DNA from: an uncultured delta proteobacterium
GTDB taxonomy: Bacteria; Myxococcota_A; Polyangia; Polyangiales; JADJMO01
Direction: 5' to 3'
Length of the DNA: 37,448 nt
Assembly: GCA_903923175.1 (NCBI GenBank)
Contig: CAIXWQ010001109.1
Location: 1-37,448 of the forward strand
The notes below the pieces were generated by a model. That model did no database searches, had not been told where the DNA came from, and saw nothing but the letters and a program-made list of their open reading frames with translations. Made by a program: the position numbers and the translations under genes. Positions 8,295 to 17,000 of the stretch are shown in pieces (within the stretch, counting starts at the first letter, position 1; the number at the start of each line of letters is the position of its first letter).

Positions 8295-10100
8295 TCAGCG
8301 CAACGACGACATGAACGCGAGCCGCGCGAGCGTCTCGACCGCGGGCTTGGCGAGATCGAGCGTGAGGAACGCGCCGCTCGGCGTACGCCCGACCGTGAAC
8401 GCGACCCCGTCGTTGGGCGGGGGCGGCGCCGCCATGTGCGTCCCCTTCACCAGCGGCATCACGCGCCCGGGGAAGACCACCAGCGCCCCGGCGAGCCCGG
8501 GCCCGAGCGCCTTCACCTGCGTCGCGAGCTCGCTCGACGCGCCGAGCGACTTGTCGCCCTTGTCGCCGAGCCCTTCGACGACGTGCGCGAACAGCTCGCG
8601 CGCGCCGGTGCCGATCACCACGAGCACGTCACCGCCCACGCCCGCGCCGCCGAGCCCGGGCGCCGGCGCCCACACGACGTCGGCCGACTCGGGGCCGCCC
8701 GGCTTGGCGGGCTCCGTCTTCTTGCGCGGCATCGGGATCGAAAGGACGTTCACCTCGAGCCCCGCGAGCGTCGCGGTCGAGAAGCTCGGCGCGGCGATGT
8801 CGGCGGCCGTGAGCTCGTCGCTCACCCCCTTGAGGGCGAAGACGGCCGCGAGGGCCTCCTTGAGCATCGCCGCCGCGGCCTTCGGATCCTTGGCGCCGAG
8901 GCGCAGCACCGCGCCGACGTGCGCGAGATCCTCGAAGACGATCGCCCCCGAGGCGAAGTCGCCGCGCGCGGCGTCCCACGCGGCGAGGAACTTCTGCATC
9001 TTGTCGCGGGCGTCCTTGGGGAGATCCTTGGGGTACGCAGCGGAGAGCAGCTCGAGGACGTCGGTCGACGAGGTCGCGCGATCGGACGCGCTCTCGGAGA
9101 GCGCGAACGCGGCGATCGAAGACGTCGGCAGCTTCAGGATCGACGAGGCGTCCTGGGTCGACCACGAGGCGATCGTCTTGCCGAAGCCGGAGGCCGGATC
9201 GGGGACGGCGACCTCGACGCGCAGCTTGATCGCGCCGTGGTCGGTGGTGAGCGCGAGGCGCGCGTCACCCGCGTCGGCGAGCCATTTCAGGCTGCGCTGG
9301 TTCTGCCGCACGAGCCACTCCGAGAGCAGCTCGACCGCCGACACCGGCGCGCCCCCCGCGCCCGCCGTGCCGCTCGTCTTCGCGCGCGCGAGGGCGTCCT
9401 TGCGGCGCTGCACCGCCGACTCGAGCGCCGTCTTCCAGAGCTCGAGCGCCGGCCCGCGCATGGCCGCCTGCGGCACCGAGACCACGACGTCGTCGGCCAG
9501 CGGCGGCCGCTGCGGCATCGTGCGCGTGACGTACGGCGCGAGCGCCCTGAGCGACTCGATCGAAGACGAGGCGACCAGGAAATTGCGGCGCACCGCGACG
9601 ATCTGGCTCCGCGGCTTGCTCGTGCCCTCGAAGATCGACGCGCCGAGCTCGGCGTCCTCGGTGCGCTTGAACGCGCCGGCCTGCAGCGCGGCGGCGACCT
9701 TGGTCGGGTCCTTGAGGGCGACCGACAGCGCGAAGGAGGTCGCCTCGGCGCGCTTGATGACCACGAAGCAGACCGGCTTGGTGCCGTCGATCTCGCGCGC
9801 GGCGTCCTTCGGGACGTGCAGCACGTCGGCGAAGAGCCCGCCGGCCTTGTCGGGGATGAGCAGGCTGATGGCGCGCAGCGAGGCGAGCATCGCGTCGGGC
9901 GACTTGATGACCCCCTCGGCGACGATTCCGTCGGGCGCCGGCACGGGCGCCTCGGCGACCTCCGCGTCGGGCTTGGTCTCGACGACGGCCGGGCTCGGCT
10001 TCTTGCAGGCGGGGGCGGAGGCCAGAACGGCGAGAGCGCCGAGCGCGCCGGAGAGGAGCGCGACGGAGCGCGCACGCCAGAGTCGACGGTCGAGACGCAT
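8295..10100 (-). CDS. Hypothetical 601-aa lipoprotein
   Basis: The start MRLDRRLWRARSVALLSG leads into a hydrophobic signal ending ASAPAC, a plausible lipobox, followed by a charged/Pro linker (KKPSPAVVETKPDAEVAEAP). The long remainder is soluble, with repeated Lys-rich amphipathic segments (SFALSVALKDPTKVAAALQA, RLGAKDPKAAAAMLKEALAA). These suggest repeated alpha/beta units of a periplasmic domain resembling DUF3352-type lipoproteins, but I cannot assign a family. It is divergent from the MATE gene across 143 bp. Function unknown. Confidence 0.85.
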   Translation of the reverse strand: MRLDRRLWRARSVALLSGALGALAVLASAPACKKPSPAVVETKPDAEVAEAPVPAPDGIVAEGVIKSPDAMLASLRAISLLIPDKAGGLFADVLHVPKDAAREIDGTKPVCFVVIKRAEATSFALSVALKDPTKVAAALQAGAFKRTEDAELGASIFEGTSKPRSQIVAVRRNFLVASSSIESLRALAPYVTRTMPQRPPLADDVVVSVPQAAMRGPALELWKTALESAVQRRKDALARAKTSGTAGAGGAPVSAVELLSEWLVRQNQRSLKWLADAGDARLALTTDHGAIKLRVEVAVPDPASGFGKTIASWSTQDASSILKLPTSSIAAFALSESASDRATSSTDVLELLSAAYPKDLPKDARDKMQKFLAAWDAARGDFASGAIVFEDLAHVGAVLRLGAKDPKAAAAMLKEALAAVFALKGVSDELTAADIAAPSFSTATLAGLEVNVLSIPMPRKKTEPAKPGGPESADVVWAPAPGLGGAGVGGDVLVVIGTGARELFAHVVEGLGDKGDKSLGASSELATQVKALGPGLAGALVVFPGRVMPLVKGTHMAAPPPPNDGVAFTVGRTPSGAFLTLDLAKPAVETLARLAFMSSLR

Positions 10101-10243
10101 CGCCGGGGCGTACGATCGACGCGGCGGGCGCGCAAAAGAGCCCCGACCGTGGGCGCCGTGGGGCCGATCGCCGAGCGCGCCGCGCGCGGCAGGGCGGGCG
10201 CACGAAGCTTGCCGGCCCCCGCCGCAGCCGCTACCCCGGGCCC

Positions 10244-11674
10244 ATGGAGATCGCCGCCTCGGGTGGTGGGCACGTCGATACGCGCGGGAATCCCTACTCG
10301 GTGATCCTGCGCCTCGCCACGCCGACGATGATCGCGATGCTCTCGCAGAGCATCGTCAACGAGATCGACATCGTCTTCTTCGCCCACCTCCCCTGCCCCG
10401 AGTCCTCCAACGGCCAGGCGGCCCTCGCCCCGAGCCTCATCCTGCTGTGGGCCTTCGGCGGCTCGCTCTCGGCCATCGCGGTCGGCACGCAGGCGCTCAC
10501 CGCGCGCCGCTACGCCGAGCGCAAGCCCGAAGAGGCGGGCGCGGTGCTCACCAACGCGACGTTCTTCGCGCTCCTCGCGTCGGTGATCTTCGCCGGGCTC
10601 GGCTACGCCATCCTCAAGCCGCTGCTGCACGTGATGGTGAAGAACCCCGCCGCGGCGGAGTACGCGATCGGCTACTCGCAGTGGCGCTTCCTCGGCATCA
10701 CGTCGATGGCGCTCACCTTCGCGTTCAAGGCGTTCTTCGACGGCCTCGGCCGCACGCGCGTGCACATGGTCAGCGCGGTGCTGATGAACGTCGTGAACAT
10801 CGCGCTGTGCTGGCTGCTGATCTACGGCAACTGGGGCTTCCCGCGGATGGGCCCGCCCGGCGCCGGCCTCGCCGCGCTGATCAGCACCTGGGTCGGGCTC
10901 GGGATCATGATGATCTACGGCGCCGGCAAGGAGACGCGCTCGACCTTCAAGTGGATCGACTCCAAGAAGATCTCCAAGAAGCTCACCTGGGAGATCCTGC
11001 GGCTCGCGATCCCCGGCGGCGTGGCGACGATGGCCGTGATGGGCGGCTTCGGCTTCTTCCTCTTCGTGGTGAACAAGCTCGACGCCGTCACCGGCGGCAG
11101 CGTCGCCAAGGGGGCGTGCGGCCAGGCCGAGGCGGTGAACGGCGCGGCCTCGACCGCGATCATCGGCGTGCTCAAGCTCACCTTCACCGCGTGCCTCGCG
11201 TTCGGCACCGCGACGGCGACGATCGTCTCGCAGTCGCTCGGCGAGAAGGACCCCGACAAGGCCGCGCGCTTCGGCTGGAGCAGCGTGCGCCTCGGGCTCG
11301 TGATCTTCGGCATCGTCGGGCTCTGCGAGGGGCTCTTCTTCACCAAGGACATCCTCGGGTTCGTCTCGCACAGCGCCGCCGTGCAAGAGGCCGCGCTCGT
11401 GCCGATGCGCATGATGGGGCTCGCGACGCCGGTCATCGCGGTCGCGATGATCCTCACGCAGGCGCTCTTCGGCTCGGGCAACACGCGCTTCGTGATGATC
11501 GTGGAGCTGATCCTCCACTTCACGTGCCTGATGCCGCTCGCGTGGCTGCTCGGCATGACGCTCAACCTCGGGCTGCCGGGGATCTGGTCGAGCGCGATCG
11601 TCTACATCGTGGTGCTGGCCGGCGCGATGGTGTGGAAGTTCGCGGGCGGCGCCTGGAAGAAGACCGAGATCTGA
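10244..11674 (+). CDS. MATE family efflux transporter
   Basis: 476 aa polytopic inner-membrane protein. It opens NPYSVILRLATPTMIAMLSQ and IVNEIDIVFFA, the typical MATE first helix. The second half restarts similarly (ILRLAIPGGVATMAVMGG), showing the expected internal repeat of two six-helix bundles. GTQALTARRYAERKPEEAGA and GSGNTRFVMIVELILHF are also family-like. MATE proteins export cationic drugs or metabolites using H+ or Na+ gradients; the substrate is unknown. Two loops are unusually Cys/Gly-containing (LPCPESSNGQAALAP; GGSVAKGACGQAEAVNG). A Cys-rich lipoprotein gene starts 8 bp after its stop, suggesting an operon. Confidence 0.95.
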   Translation: MEIAASGGGHVDTRGNPYSVILRLATPTMIAMLSQSIVNEIDIVFFAHLPCPESSNGQAALAPSLILLWAFGGSLSAIAVGTQALTARRYAERKPEEAGAVLTNATFFALLASVIFAGLGYAILKPLLHVMVKNPAAAEYAIGYSQWRFLGITSMALTFAFKAFFDGLGRTRVHMVSAVLMNVVNIALCWLLIYGNWGFPRMGPPGAGLAALISTWVGLGIMMIYGAGKETRSTFKWIDSKKISKKLTWEILRLAIPGGVATMAVMGGFGFFLFVVNKLDAVTGGSVAKGACGQAEAVNGAASTAIIGVLKLTFTACLAFGTATATIVSQSLGEKDPDKAARFGWSSVRLGLVIFGIVGLCEGLFFTKDILGFVSHSAAVQEAALVPMRMMGLATPVIAVAMILTQALFGSGNTRFVMIVELILHFTCLMPLAWLLGMTLNLGLPGIWSSAIVYIVVLAGAMVWKFAGGAWKKTEI

Positions 11675-11682
11675 GGCGCCCG

Positions 11683-12549
11683 ATGCGCGCGCGCAGCTCG
11701 CTCGTCGAAGCCCTCGCGCTCGTCGAAGCCCTCGCGCTCGCGGGCTCGGTCGGCGGCTGCAAGCAGGACGCCGCGGCCGCCGTGAACGACGCGGGCGTCG
11801 ACGGCTGCGCGGTGCTCTTCGGCAACCCCAACGATCAGACCGGGCTGAGCGACGCGCAGTGCCGGCCGACCTGCGCGTGCGGCGGCAGCGCGTTCACGCC
11901 GCCGACCTACGACGCCGCGTTCGTGCAGCGGCTGATCGACGGCTTCACCCTCGCGACGCCCTACGCCGAGCTCGGCGCCGATCCCTACGCCGGCCCCGCG
12001 CCCGGCGACGATCCGGCCGGGACCGTGTGCGCCGTGCTGCCGAGCGGCGACCCGAAGGCCACGCCGCGGCCGTACCAGCTCGTCACGTACCCCTCCGAGG
12101 ACGCCGCGCGCGCGGCGGGCGCCGCGGTCACGCACTTCGGCCACTGCGGCGTCTGCTCGCCGCTGGTCGACCTCGCGGTCTACGTCGCGCAGAACGATCT
12201 CACCGCGCCGGTGCGCGCGTGCGAGCTCGAGCAGCCGAGCGACGGCGGCAGCGCGCTGAGCGCCGACGTCGCGTGCCTGCAGAAGCTCGGCTTCGATCTG
12301 CCGTGCGCCGAGGCGTGGGCCTACGACACCGCGCACACGCGCAGCAAGTGCCTCTCGATCTGCCTCGCGAACCTCGATCAGCCGTACAACCTCGAGGACG
12401 GCACGCTCAACCCGTGCATCCAGTGCGACGAGGACGAGAGCGGCCCGGTGTTCAAGGCGGTCGCCGGCCGCACGCGCCGCAACTCGGGGCTCCCCAACGC
12501 CATCTGCCGACCGTGCAGCGAGGTCCGGCCGCTCGTGCACGCGTACTGA
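11683..12549 (+). CDS. Cysteine-rich putative lipoprotein
   Basis: 288 aa, start ATG 11683, only 8 bp after the MATE stop. The track merges it into a 1412-aa frame whose upstream part is antisense shadow. The signal peptide contains a perfect duplication (LVEALA twice) and ends near GSVGGCKQD, a possible lipobox. The mature part has 16 further cysteines, mostly as CxC/CxxC-type pairs: PTCACGG, HFGHCGVCSPL, SKCLSICLAN, NPCIQCDEDESG, AICRPC. A disulfide-rich exported domain or metal binder is likely. I recall no named family. The GPVFKAVAGRTRRNSGLPNA segment looks conserved-domain-like rather than random. Confidence 0.85.
   Translation: MRARSSLVEALALVEALALAGSVGGCKQDAAAAVNDAGVDGCAVLFGNPNDQTGLSDAQCRPTCACGGSAFTPPTYDAAFVQRLIDGFTLATPYAELGADPYAGPAPGDDPAGTVCAVLPSGDPKATPRPYQLVTYPSEDAARAAGAAVTHFGHCGVCSPLVDLAVYVAQNDLTAPVRACELEQPSDGGSALSADVACLQKLGFDLPCAEAWAYDTAHTRSKCLSICLANLDQPYNLEDGTLNPCIQCDEDESGPVFKAVAGRTRRNSGLPNAICRPCSEVRPLVHAY
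11701..11736 (+). repeat. 18-bp perfect tandem duplication in a signal peptide
   Basis: CTCGTCGAAGCCCTCGCG occurs twice in a row, giving two copies of the same six residues (LVEALA) inside the signal sequence of the Cys-rich protein. The length is a multiple of three, so the frame is kept. Confidence 0.95.
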
Positions 12550-12574
12550 GCCTGGCGCTCGAGCGCGGCCAGGC
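12550..12574 (+). terminator. Hairpin directly after the Cys-rich lipoprotein gene
   Basis: GCCTGGC pairs perfectly with GCCAGGC 11 nt later, starting at the first base after the stop codon. The loop itself holds a CTCGAG core. No T-run follows, so this is a terminator-like or 3'-stabilising hairpin rather than a textbook intrinsic terminator. Confidence 0.5.
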
Positions 12575-12627
12575 GCTCGCTCGGGACGTGCGTGCTAGCG
12601 TCGGTGGAGAGGGGGGGGCGAGGAACG

Positions 12628-13608
12628 ATGACCGCCGATCGCTCGGTGCTCGACTGCATCGGCCACACCCCGCTCGTCGCGCTGCGGCACGTGTCGCGCG
12701 GGGCGCCGGTGCCGGTGCTGGTCAAGTGCGAGCACCTGAACCCGAGCGGCAGCGTGAAGGATCGGATCGCGCTGGCGATCGTCGACGACGCCGAGCGCCG
12801 CGGCGCGCTCGCTCCCGGCGCCACGCTGATCGAGGCCACCGCCGGCAACACCGGCCTCGGGCTCGCGTTGGTCGCGGCGGTGCGCGGCTACCGAGTCGTG
12901 TGCGTGATGCCGGAGAAGGTGTCGATCGACAAGCGCGCGGCGCTCGCGACGCTCGGCGCCGAGGTCGTCGTCACGCCGAACGCGCCGCCCGACAGCCCCG
13001 AGAACTTCCAGAACGTCACGCGGCGCCTCGCGGCCGAGCGCGGCTGGTTCCTCACCGATCAGTTCGGGAATCCGGCGAACCCGCGCGTCCACGAGGAGAC
13101 GACGGGGGTCGAGATCGCGGCGCAGACCGACGGGCGGATCGGCGCGTTCGTGGCGGGCGCGGGGACGGGCGGCACGATCACCGGCGTGGGTCGGTGCCTG
13201 CGTCGCCGCGCGCCCGGGGCGCTCGTGGTGCTCGCCGATCCGATTGGCTCCGGGCTCGCCCGCTGGGTGCGCGAGGGCGAGCTCGGCCCCGACGCGCCGT
13301 ATCAGGTGGAGGGGATCGGCACGAGCCGCCCACCCGCGGTGCTCGATCGCAGCGTGATCGACGACGCCGAGAGCGTGTCGGACGACGAGAGCTTCGCGAT
13401 GGCGCGGCGCTTGTGGCGCGAGGAGGGGCTCTTCGTCGGCGGCTCCTCGGGCACGGCGGTGGTCGCGGCGCTGCGGATGGCGTTCAGCGGGCGCGTGCGC
13501 GGGCCGGTCGTCGCACTGCTCGCCGACGCGCGCGATCGCTACGCGTCGCGCGCGTGGGCGTCGGTCGCCGCGTCGGTCGCCGCGCCGGTCGCCGCGCGCG
13601 GCGCATGA
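12628..13608 (+). CDS. PLP-dependent cysteine synthase/cystathionine beta-synthase family protein
   Basis: 326 aa from the ATG at 12628, preceded by AGGAACG; the track start at 12592 adds twelve non-family residues. The PLP-lysine motif is NPSGSVKDRIAL. The substrate/PLP loops are EATAGNTGLGLALVAAV and GTGGTITGVGRCLR, and the pyrimidine-side Ser/Gly loop is GGSSGTAVVAALRM. The fold is O-acetylserine sulfhydrylase/CBS-like. The DQFGNPANPRVHEETTGVEI segment is also standard. Sequence alone does not separate cysteine synthase from the CBS catalytic core. The usual C-terminal ending is replaced by a repetitive tail (SVAASVAAPVAARGA). It is convergent with the lipoprotein at 13610, with a one-base gap. 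Confidence 0.92.
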   Translation: MTADRSVLDCIGHTPLVALRHVSRGAPVPVLVKCEHLNPSGSVKDRIALAIVDDAERRGALAPGATLIEATAGNTGLGLALVAAVRGYRVVCVMPEKVSIDKRAALATLGAEVVVTPNAPPDSPENFQNVTRRLAAERGWFLTDQFGNPANPRVHEETTGVEIAAQTDGRIGAFVAGAGTGGTITGVGRCLRRRAPGALVVLADPIGSGLARWVREGELGPDAPYQVEGIGTSRPPAVLDRSVIDDAESVSDDESFAMARRLWREEGLFVGGSSGTAVVAALRMAFSGRVRGPVVALLADARDRYASRAWASVAASVAAPVAARGA

Positions 13609-13609
13609 C

Positions 13610-14275
13610 TCACTCGCGCGAGATGCTCTCGACCGCGGCGGCGAGCTCCTTCTCGAGCGCCGCCTCGCCCTCGAGCGAGTAGCCGAGGAAGAGCAGCAGC
13701 CCGCCGTGCCCCTTCGGCGCGTCGGCCACCAGCGCCACGCCGCGCGCGCGCTTGCCGCCGACGGTCGCCTTCTCGTAGTCCTGCCGCTCGAACGAGAGGC
13801 CGTGGATGGTCACGGTGCGCTTGGAGAGGCTCGAGTCGCCGACCTCGAGCTTCAGCAGGTCGAGGCCGATCTCGTACTTCTTGCGCGCGTCGGCGGCGCC
13901 GGACGCGCCGACGAGCAGGAACGCCGCCTTCGAGCGCACCTCGGTGCCGAGCACGAGCGCGCCCTGCTGGCCGAACTCCCACCCCTTCGGCACGCGGATG
14001 CGCGCGCCGAACCCCTCGACGTCCAGCCACTCGTCGGACTCGGCCACGCCCTTGCGCATGTCCTGGTCGGAGCCCTCGGCGTCGCCCTCGCCCTCGCCGT
14101 CGTGATGCGCGCGCCCCTCGCCGTGGGGGCGACGCTCGTGCCCCTTCGGCGTGCAGGCGAGCACGAGCGAGAGCGCGCACGCGGTGAGCGCGCCGAGCGC
14201 GCCGAGCGAGAAGCGCACGCGGCCACGAAGCGCCCGCACCGGCTCAGTTCGCGGCGATGCTGTTGACGCTGTCAC
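13610..14275 (-). CDS. Hypothetical lipoprotein, paralogue of the upstream gene
   Basis: Up to 221 aa. The track start (GTG 14275) lies inside the 3' end of the upstream gene; a GTG at 14239 just after that stop is an alternative. A signal peptide ([18 protein letters not shown]) ends in a lipobox, then an acidic/His linker ([20 protein letters not shown]) precedes a roughly 150-aa domain. That domain aligns by eye with the neighbour: [20 protein letters not shown] versus [20 protein letters not shown], and [20 protein letters not shown] versus [21 protein letters not shown] know no named family. Likely translationally coupled to the gene upstream. Function unknown. Confidence 0.85.
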   Translation of the reverse strand: MTASTASPRTEPVRALRGRVRFSLGALGALTACALSLVLACTPKGHERRPHGEGRAHHDGEGEGDAEGSDQDMRKGVAESDEWLDVEGFGARIRVPKGWEFGQQGALVLGTEVRSKAAFLLVGASGAADARKKYEIGLDLLKLEVGDSSLSKRTVTIHGLSFERQDYEKATVGGKRARGVALVADAPKGHGGLLLFLGYSLEGEAALEKELAAAVESISRE

Positions 14276-14855
14276 GCAGCTCCTCTTCGGTGTCCTCGTT
14301 CCCCGAGAGCGCGAAGCCGACGAAGATCACGTACTCGCCCTTGTGCCCGGGCGCGCCGCCGACGAGCGCGAGGGCGTGCGCGGGCTGCCCCTCGACCGAC
14401 GCGTGCGAGTAGTCGAGGCGCACGAAGTTGAGGCCGTTGATCTGGATCTTGCGCGGATCGCTGTCGGCGGCGCCGGTGGTGATCTTGAGGACCTCGATCG
14501 CCTTCTTGAGCTTGTCGCCCATGTCGTCGTCGTTGACCGCGCCGATGAACGCGAGCGAGCCGGTCGACTTCGGCGCGTTGGCGACGATGGCGATCCCCTG
14601 CTGCGCCCAGTTCCACCCCTGCGGGATGCGGACCTTGCCGCCGAACTTGTCGAGCGCGAGCCAGCTGTTCGGCCCGGCGACCCCCTGGCGGGTCTCCTCC
14701 TGCTTGGGCTTGGGCGCCGGCTCGCTGGTGTCGTCGTCGTCCGGTCCGGGGCGCGGCCGCGGCCGCTTGCCGTACTTCTTCGGCCCGCACGCGGCGATGA
14801 ACGAGAGCGCGACCGACGCGAGCACGAGGACCTTCAGCGAGCCGAACCAGCGCAT
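14244..14855 (-). CDS. Hypothetical lipoprotein, tandem paralogue
   Basis: 203 aa from ATG 14855, chosen over the track start at 14963 because a GGAGG lies 8 nt upstream and the signal peptide starts there ([20 protein letters not shown], lipobox AAC). A charged Pro/Asp/Lys linker ([12 protein letters not shown]) leads to the same domain as the following gene: W(L) start, [36 protein letters not shown]. Expected in the periplasm or outer membrane. It is the upstream member of a tandem duplicate pair; its 3' end overlaps the next reading frame by up to 32 bp. Function unknown. Confidence 0.87.
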   Translation of the reverse strand: MRWFGSLKVLVLASVALSFIAACGPKKYGKRPRPRPGPDDDDTSEPAPKPKQEETRQGVAGPNSWLALDKFGGKVRIPQGWNWAQQGIAIVANAPKSTGSLAFIGAVNDDDMGDKLKKAIEVLKITTGAADSDPRKIQINGLNFVRLDYSHASVEGQPAHALALVGGAPGHKGEYVIFVGFALSGNEDTEEELRDSVNSIAAN

Positions 14856-14950
14856 TTTCCGACCTCCGGCGCGTCGAGCGTACTTGGCGTCCGCGGGATC
14901 GTCGAGACGCATCCCGCGAACGTGGGGCCCGCGCGCGCGGCTTCGGGGCG

Positions 14951-15012
14951 CGCGTGCGAGCACGCCTCAGGACGCGCGTGCGAGCACGCCTCAGGACACG
15001 CGTGCAAACACG
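14951..15012. repeat. 24-bp tandem repeat, two copies plus a degenerate third, at the 3' end of lnt
   Basis: The unit CGCGTGCGAGCACGCCTCAG plus GACG/GACA occurs at 14951-14974 and 14975-14998 (23/24 identical) and decays into CGCGTGCAAACACG. Each unit contains the inverted repeat GCGTGC-GA-GCACGC. The lnt stop codon (14991-14993) lies inside copy 2, and copy 1 carries the same in-frame stop. Confidence 0.9.
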
Positions 15013-16703
15013 CGACGCTTCTCCACGAACCCCATCGCCACCACCGCGAGCGTCGCGAGCCACCAGGGGACGTCGCCGACGATCTCGTAGACGGTCTTGC
15101 CGCGCATCCAGCGGATCTCGCCGCTGCGCGCGACCAGCTCGAACAGGGGGGTCTCGCCGCGCGAGCGGCCGGCGGCGTCGATCCACGCCGAGACGCCGGT
15201 GTTGGTCGCGCGCACGAGGAAGCGGTGGTGCTCGACCGCGCGGAACTTCGCGAGCGCGAGGTGGATGGTCGGCTCGGTGGATTTGCCGAACCAGGCGTCG
15301 TTGGTGAGGTTCACGAGCAGGTCGGGATCGCCGTGCCGGACCGCGCCGTTCACGAAGCCGGGGAGGATGTCCTCGTAGCAGATGAGCGTGGTGATCTTGT
15401 GCGCGACGCCGTTCTGCGTGAACGGGATGGCCTCGATGCTCGAGCCCTTGGAGAGCTGCCCGCTGTTGGGGCTCATCTCGTAGAGCTGCGGGAACCAGTC
15501 GCCGAAGGGGATGTATTCGCCGAACGCGAGCAGGTAGGTCTTGTCGTAGGCGCCGTCGATGCGGCCGTCGGGCTCGGCGAGCACGGCGGAGTTGAAGAAG
15601 AGCGGGTGATCCCCCTTCTTGCGGCGCTGGCCGAGCGGCAGCGGCGGCGTGCGATCGAGGATCACGCCGGTGAGCACCGGGGTCTTGATCGCGCGGGCGC
15701 CGGTGCGGTCGTACGGATCGCGCAGCACGGTGTCGTGCATCATCAAGGAGAGGTGCTCCTCGGAGAACGGGTAGGCGATCGCCGCCTCCGACCACACGAT
15801 GAGATCGGGGTGCTCCTCGGCCTCCAGGCGCAGCGTGGCGTCGCGGTGGAGCGGGCGCGGATCGCGGTGCTCGCTCCCCATGAGCCCCATGTTCCCCTGC
15901 ACGAGGCCGACCTTCGCCGAAGGGGCGGCGGCCATGGCGCGATCGACCATCGGCAGCCGCACGGCGCCGTAGCCGACGAGGATGGCCGGCCCCGCGAGCG
16001 CGGCGAGGACGCGTCGCCGATCGATCGGGCGACGATCGAGCCGGGCCCAGAACGGCTCGGCGAGCGCGAGGCTGCCGCCGGCGAGCGCGAGGCCGATGGC
16101 GATCGGCCCGCCGAGATCGGCGAGCTGCATGAGCAGCGGCACGGTGTGCGTCTGCGCGCCGGTGTACCAGGGGAAGAGCAGCGGGTAGGCGAGCTCGCTG
16201 GCGACGAACGCGAGCAGGAAGACCGTGGCCGCGGGCCACCCCTTGCGCGCGGCGCGGCCGTAGAGCCAGGCCATGAACGCCATGCGCCCGCCCTGGTAGC
16301 CGCAGAGCAGCAGCATGAAGAGCACGCACAGCGCGTCGGGGAAGCCGCTGAAGCTCTTGAGCATCCCGAAGAGCCAGTAGAAGCCGAGCACGTTGCAGGT
16401 GAGCCCCTGCAGCAGGCCGAGCCAGAGCGCGCGCCGCGGCGGCTGATCGTAGATGGCGACCATCAGCGGCGCCCAGCAGACGAACGCGAGCGGCCAGACG
16501 TCGATGCCGGGGAACGCCGCCCAGTAGAGGACGCCGGAGAACACCGCGAGCGCGGCGGCGGGGAGCGCCTTGAGACGCACGTGCGGCGCGCTCGAAATGG
16601 ACGACGCGCTCGAAGCGGACGGGCCGCTCTCCTTGGCCGAGGGCGGCGGCGCGGGCTCGTCGTTCGCGCGCGCGTCGGGCTTCGTCTCTTCGTCAGCGGT
16701 CAC
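14991..16703 (-). CDS. lnt: Apolipoprotein N-acyltransferase
   Basis: 570 aa. It performs the last step of lipoprotein maturation, N-acylation of the diacylglyceryl-cysteine, in the inner membrane. Several membrane helices ([60 protein letters not shown]) precede a nitrilase domain. The triad candidates are Glu in [13 protein letters not shown] (about 305), Lys in [16 protein letters not shown] (about 386) and Cys in [12 protein letters not shown] (about 441). The start is GTG 16703, with GAGGAG 4 nt upstream; it overlaps the upstream zinc-ribbon stop by 11 bp, and the longer track frame is that gene out of frame. A roughly 45-residue Ser/Ala/Glu-rich cytoplasmic extension precedes the first helix. 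Many lipoproteins in this window would be its substrates. Confidence 0.95.
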   Translation of the reverse strand: MTADEETKPDARANDEPAPPPSAKESGPSASSASSISSAPHVRLKALPAAALAVFSGVLYWAAFPGIDVWPLAFVCWAPLMVAIYDQPPRRALWLGLLQGLTCNVLGFYWLFGMLKSFSGFPDALCVLFMLLLCGYQGGRMAFMAWLYGRAARKGWPAATVFLLAFVASELAYPLLFPWYTGAQTHTVPLLMQLADLGGPIAIGLALAGGSLALAEPFWARLDRRPIDRRRVLAALAGPAILVGYGAVRLPMVDRAMAAAPSAKVGLVQGNMGLMGSEHRDPRPLHRDATLRLEAEEHPDLIVWSEAAIAYPFSEEHLSLMMHDTVLRDPYDRTGARAIKTPVLTGVILDRTPPLPLGQRRKKGDHPLFFNSAVLAEPDGRIDGAYDKTYLLAFGEYIPFGDWFPQLYEMSPNSGQLSKGSSIEAIPFTQNGVAHKITTLICYEDILPGFVNGAVRHGDPDLLVNLTNDAWFGKSTEPTIHLALAKFRAVEHHRFLVRATNTGVSAWIDAAGRSRGETPLFELVARSGEIRWMRGKTVYEIVGDVPWWLATLAVVAMGFVEKRRVFARVS

Positions 16704-16908
16704 GGGGCTCCTCGGGTTCGGCGGCGTCTTCGCAGGGATGGGCGAGGAAATCGAGCACGCCGTCGACGAGCGGCCAACTCGCCGCGCAGGCGACGCATTC
16801 CACGCCCGCGTCCCGCGCGTCACGCGCGTCCCGCGAGACCAGCGCGCCGCCGCAGCGCGGGCAGGCGAGCAACGGCAACGCGTCGAGGAGCGCGGGGGGG
16901 AGGGGCAT
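16693..16908 (-). CDS. Small Trm112/UPF0434-like zinc-ribbon protein
   Basis: 71 aa from ATG 16908. [15 protein letters not shown] resembles the Trm112/YcaR start, and a second Cys pair follows in [20 protein letters not shown], giving a four-Cys ribbon (residues 16, 19, 38, 41). Trm112 proteins act as small activators of methyltransferases; whether this one does is inference. A tandem DARDARDA insert between the two knuckles comes from a short DNA repeat. It overlaps the lnt start by 11 bp, so translational coupling is likely. It is divergent from the DUF444 gene. Confidence 0.82.
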   Translation of the reverse strand: MPLPPALLDALPLLACPRCGGALVSRDARDARDAGVECVACAASWPLVDGVLDFLAHPCEDAAEPEEPRDR

Positions 16909-17000
16909 GCGCGGCGAGCGCGAGCGTACACACCCGGCGGCGCGCGCGAACCGGGCCGCAGAGCCCCTGCCCCACAGGTGCGCTACCATCCAGGCACCGC

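Noticed and set aside
8311-12549. 1412-aa plus-strand ORF
   Set aside because: Only its last 288 codons (from 11683) look coding. The rest is antisense to the 601-aa lipoprotein or out of frame with MATE, with shadow-like Ser/Ala/Arg composition.
14991-16931. 646-aa Lnt starting at 16931
   Set aside because: The first 76 residues overlap the zinc-ribbon gene out of frame; GTG 16703 has a GAGGAG ribosome site and begins the sensible protein.
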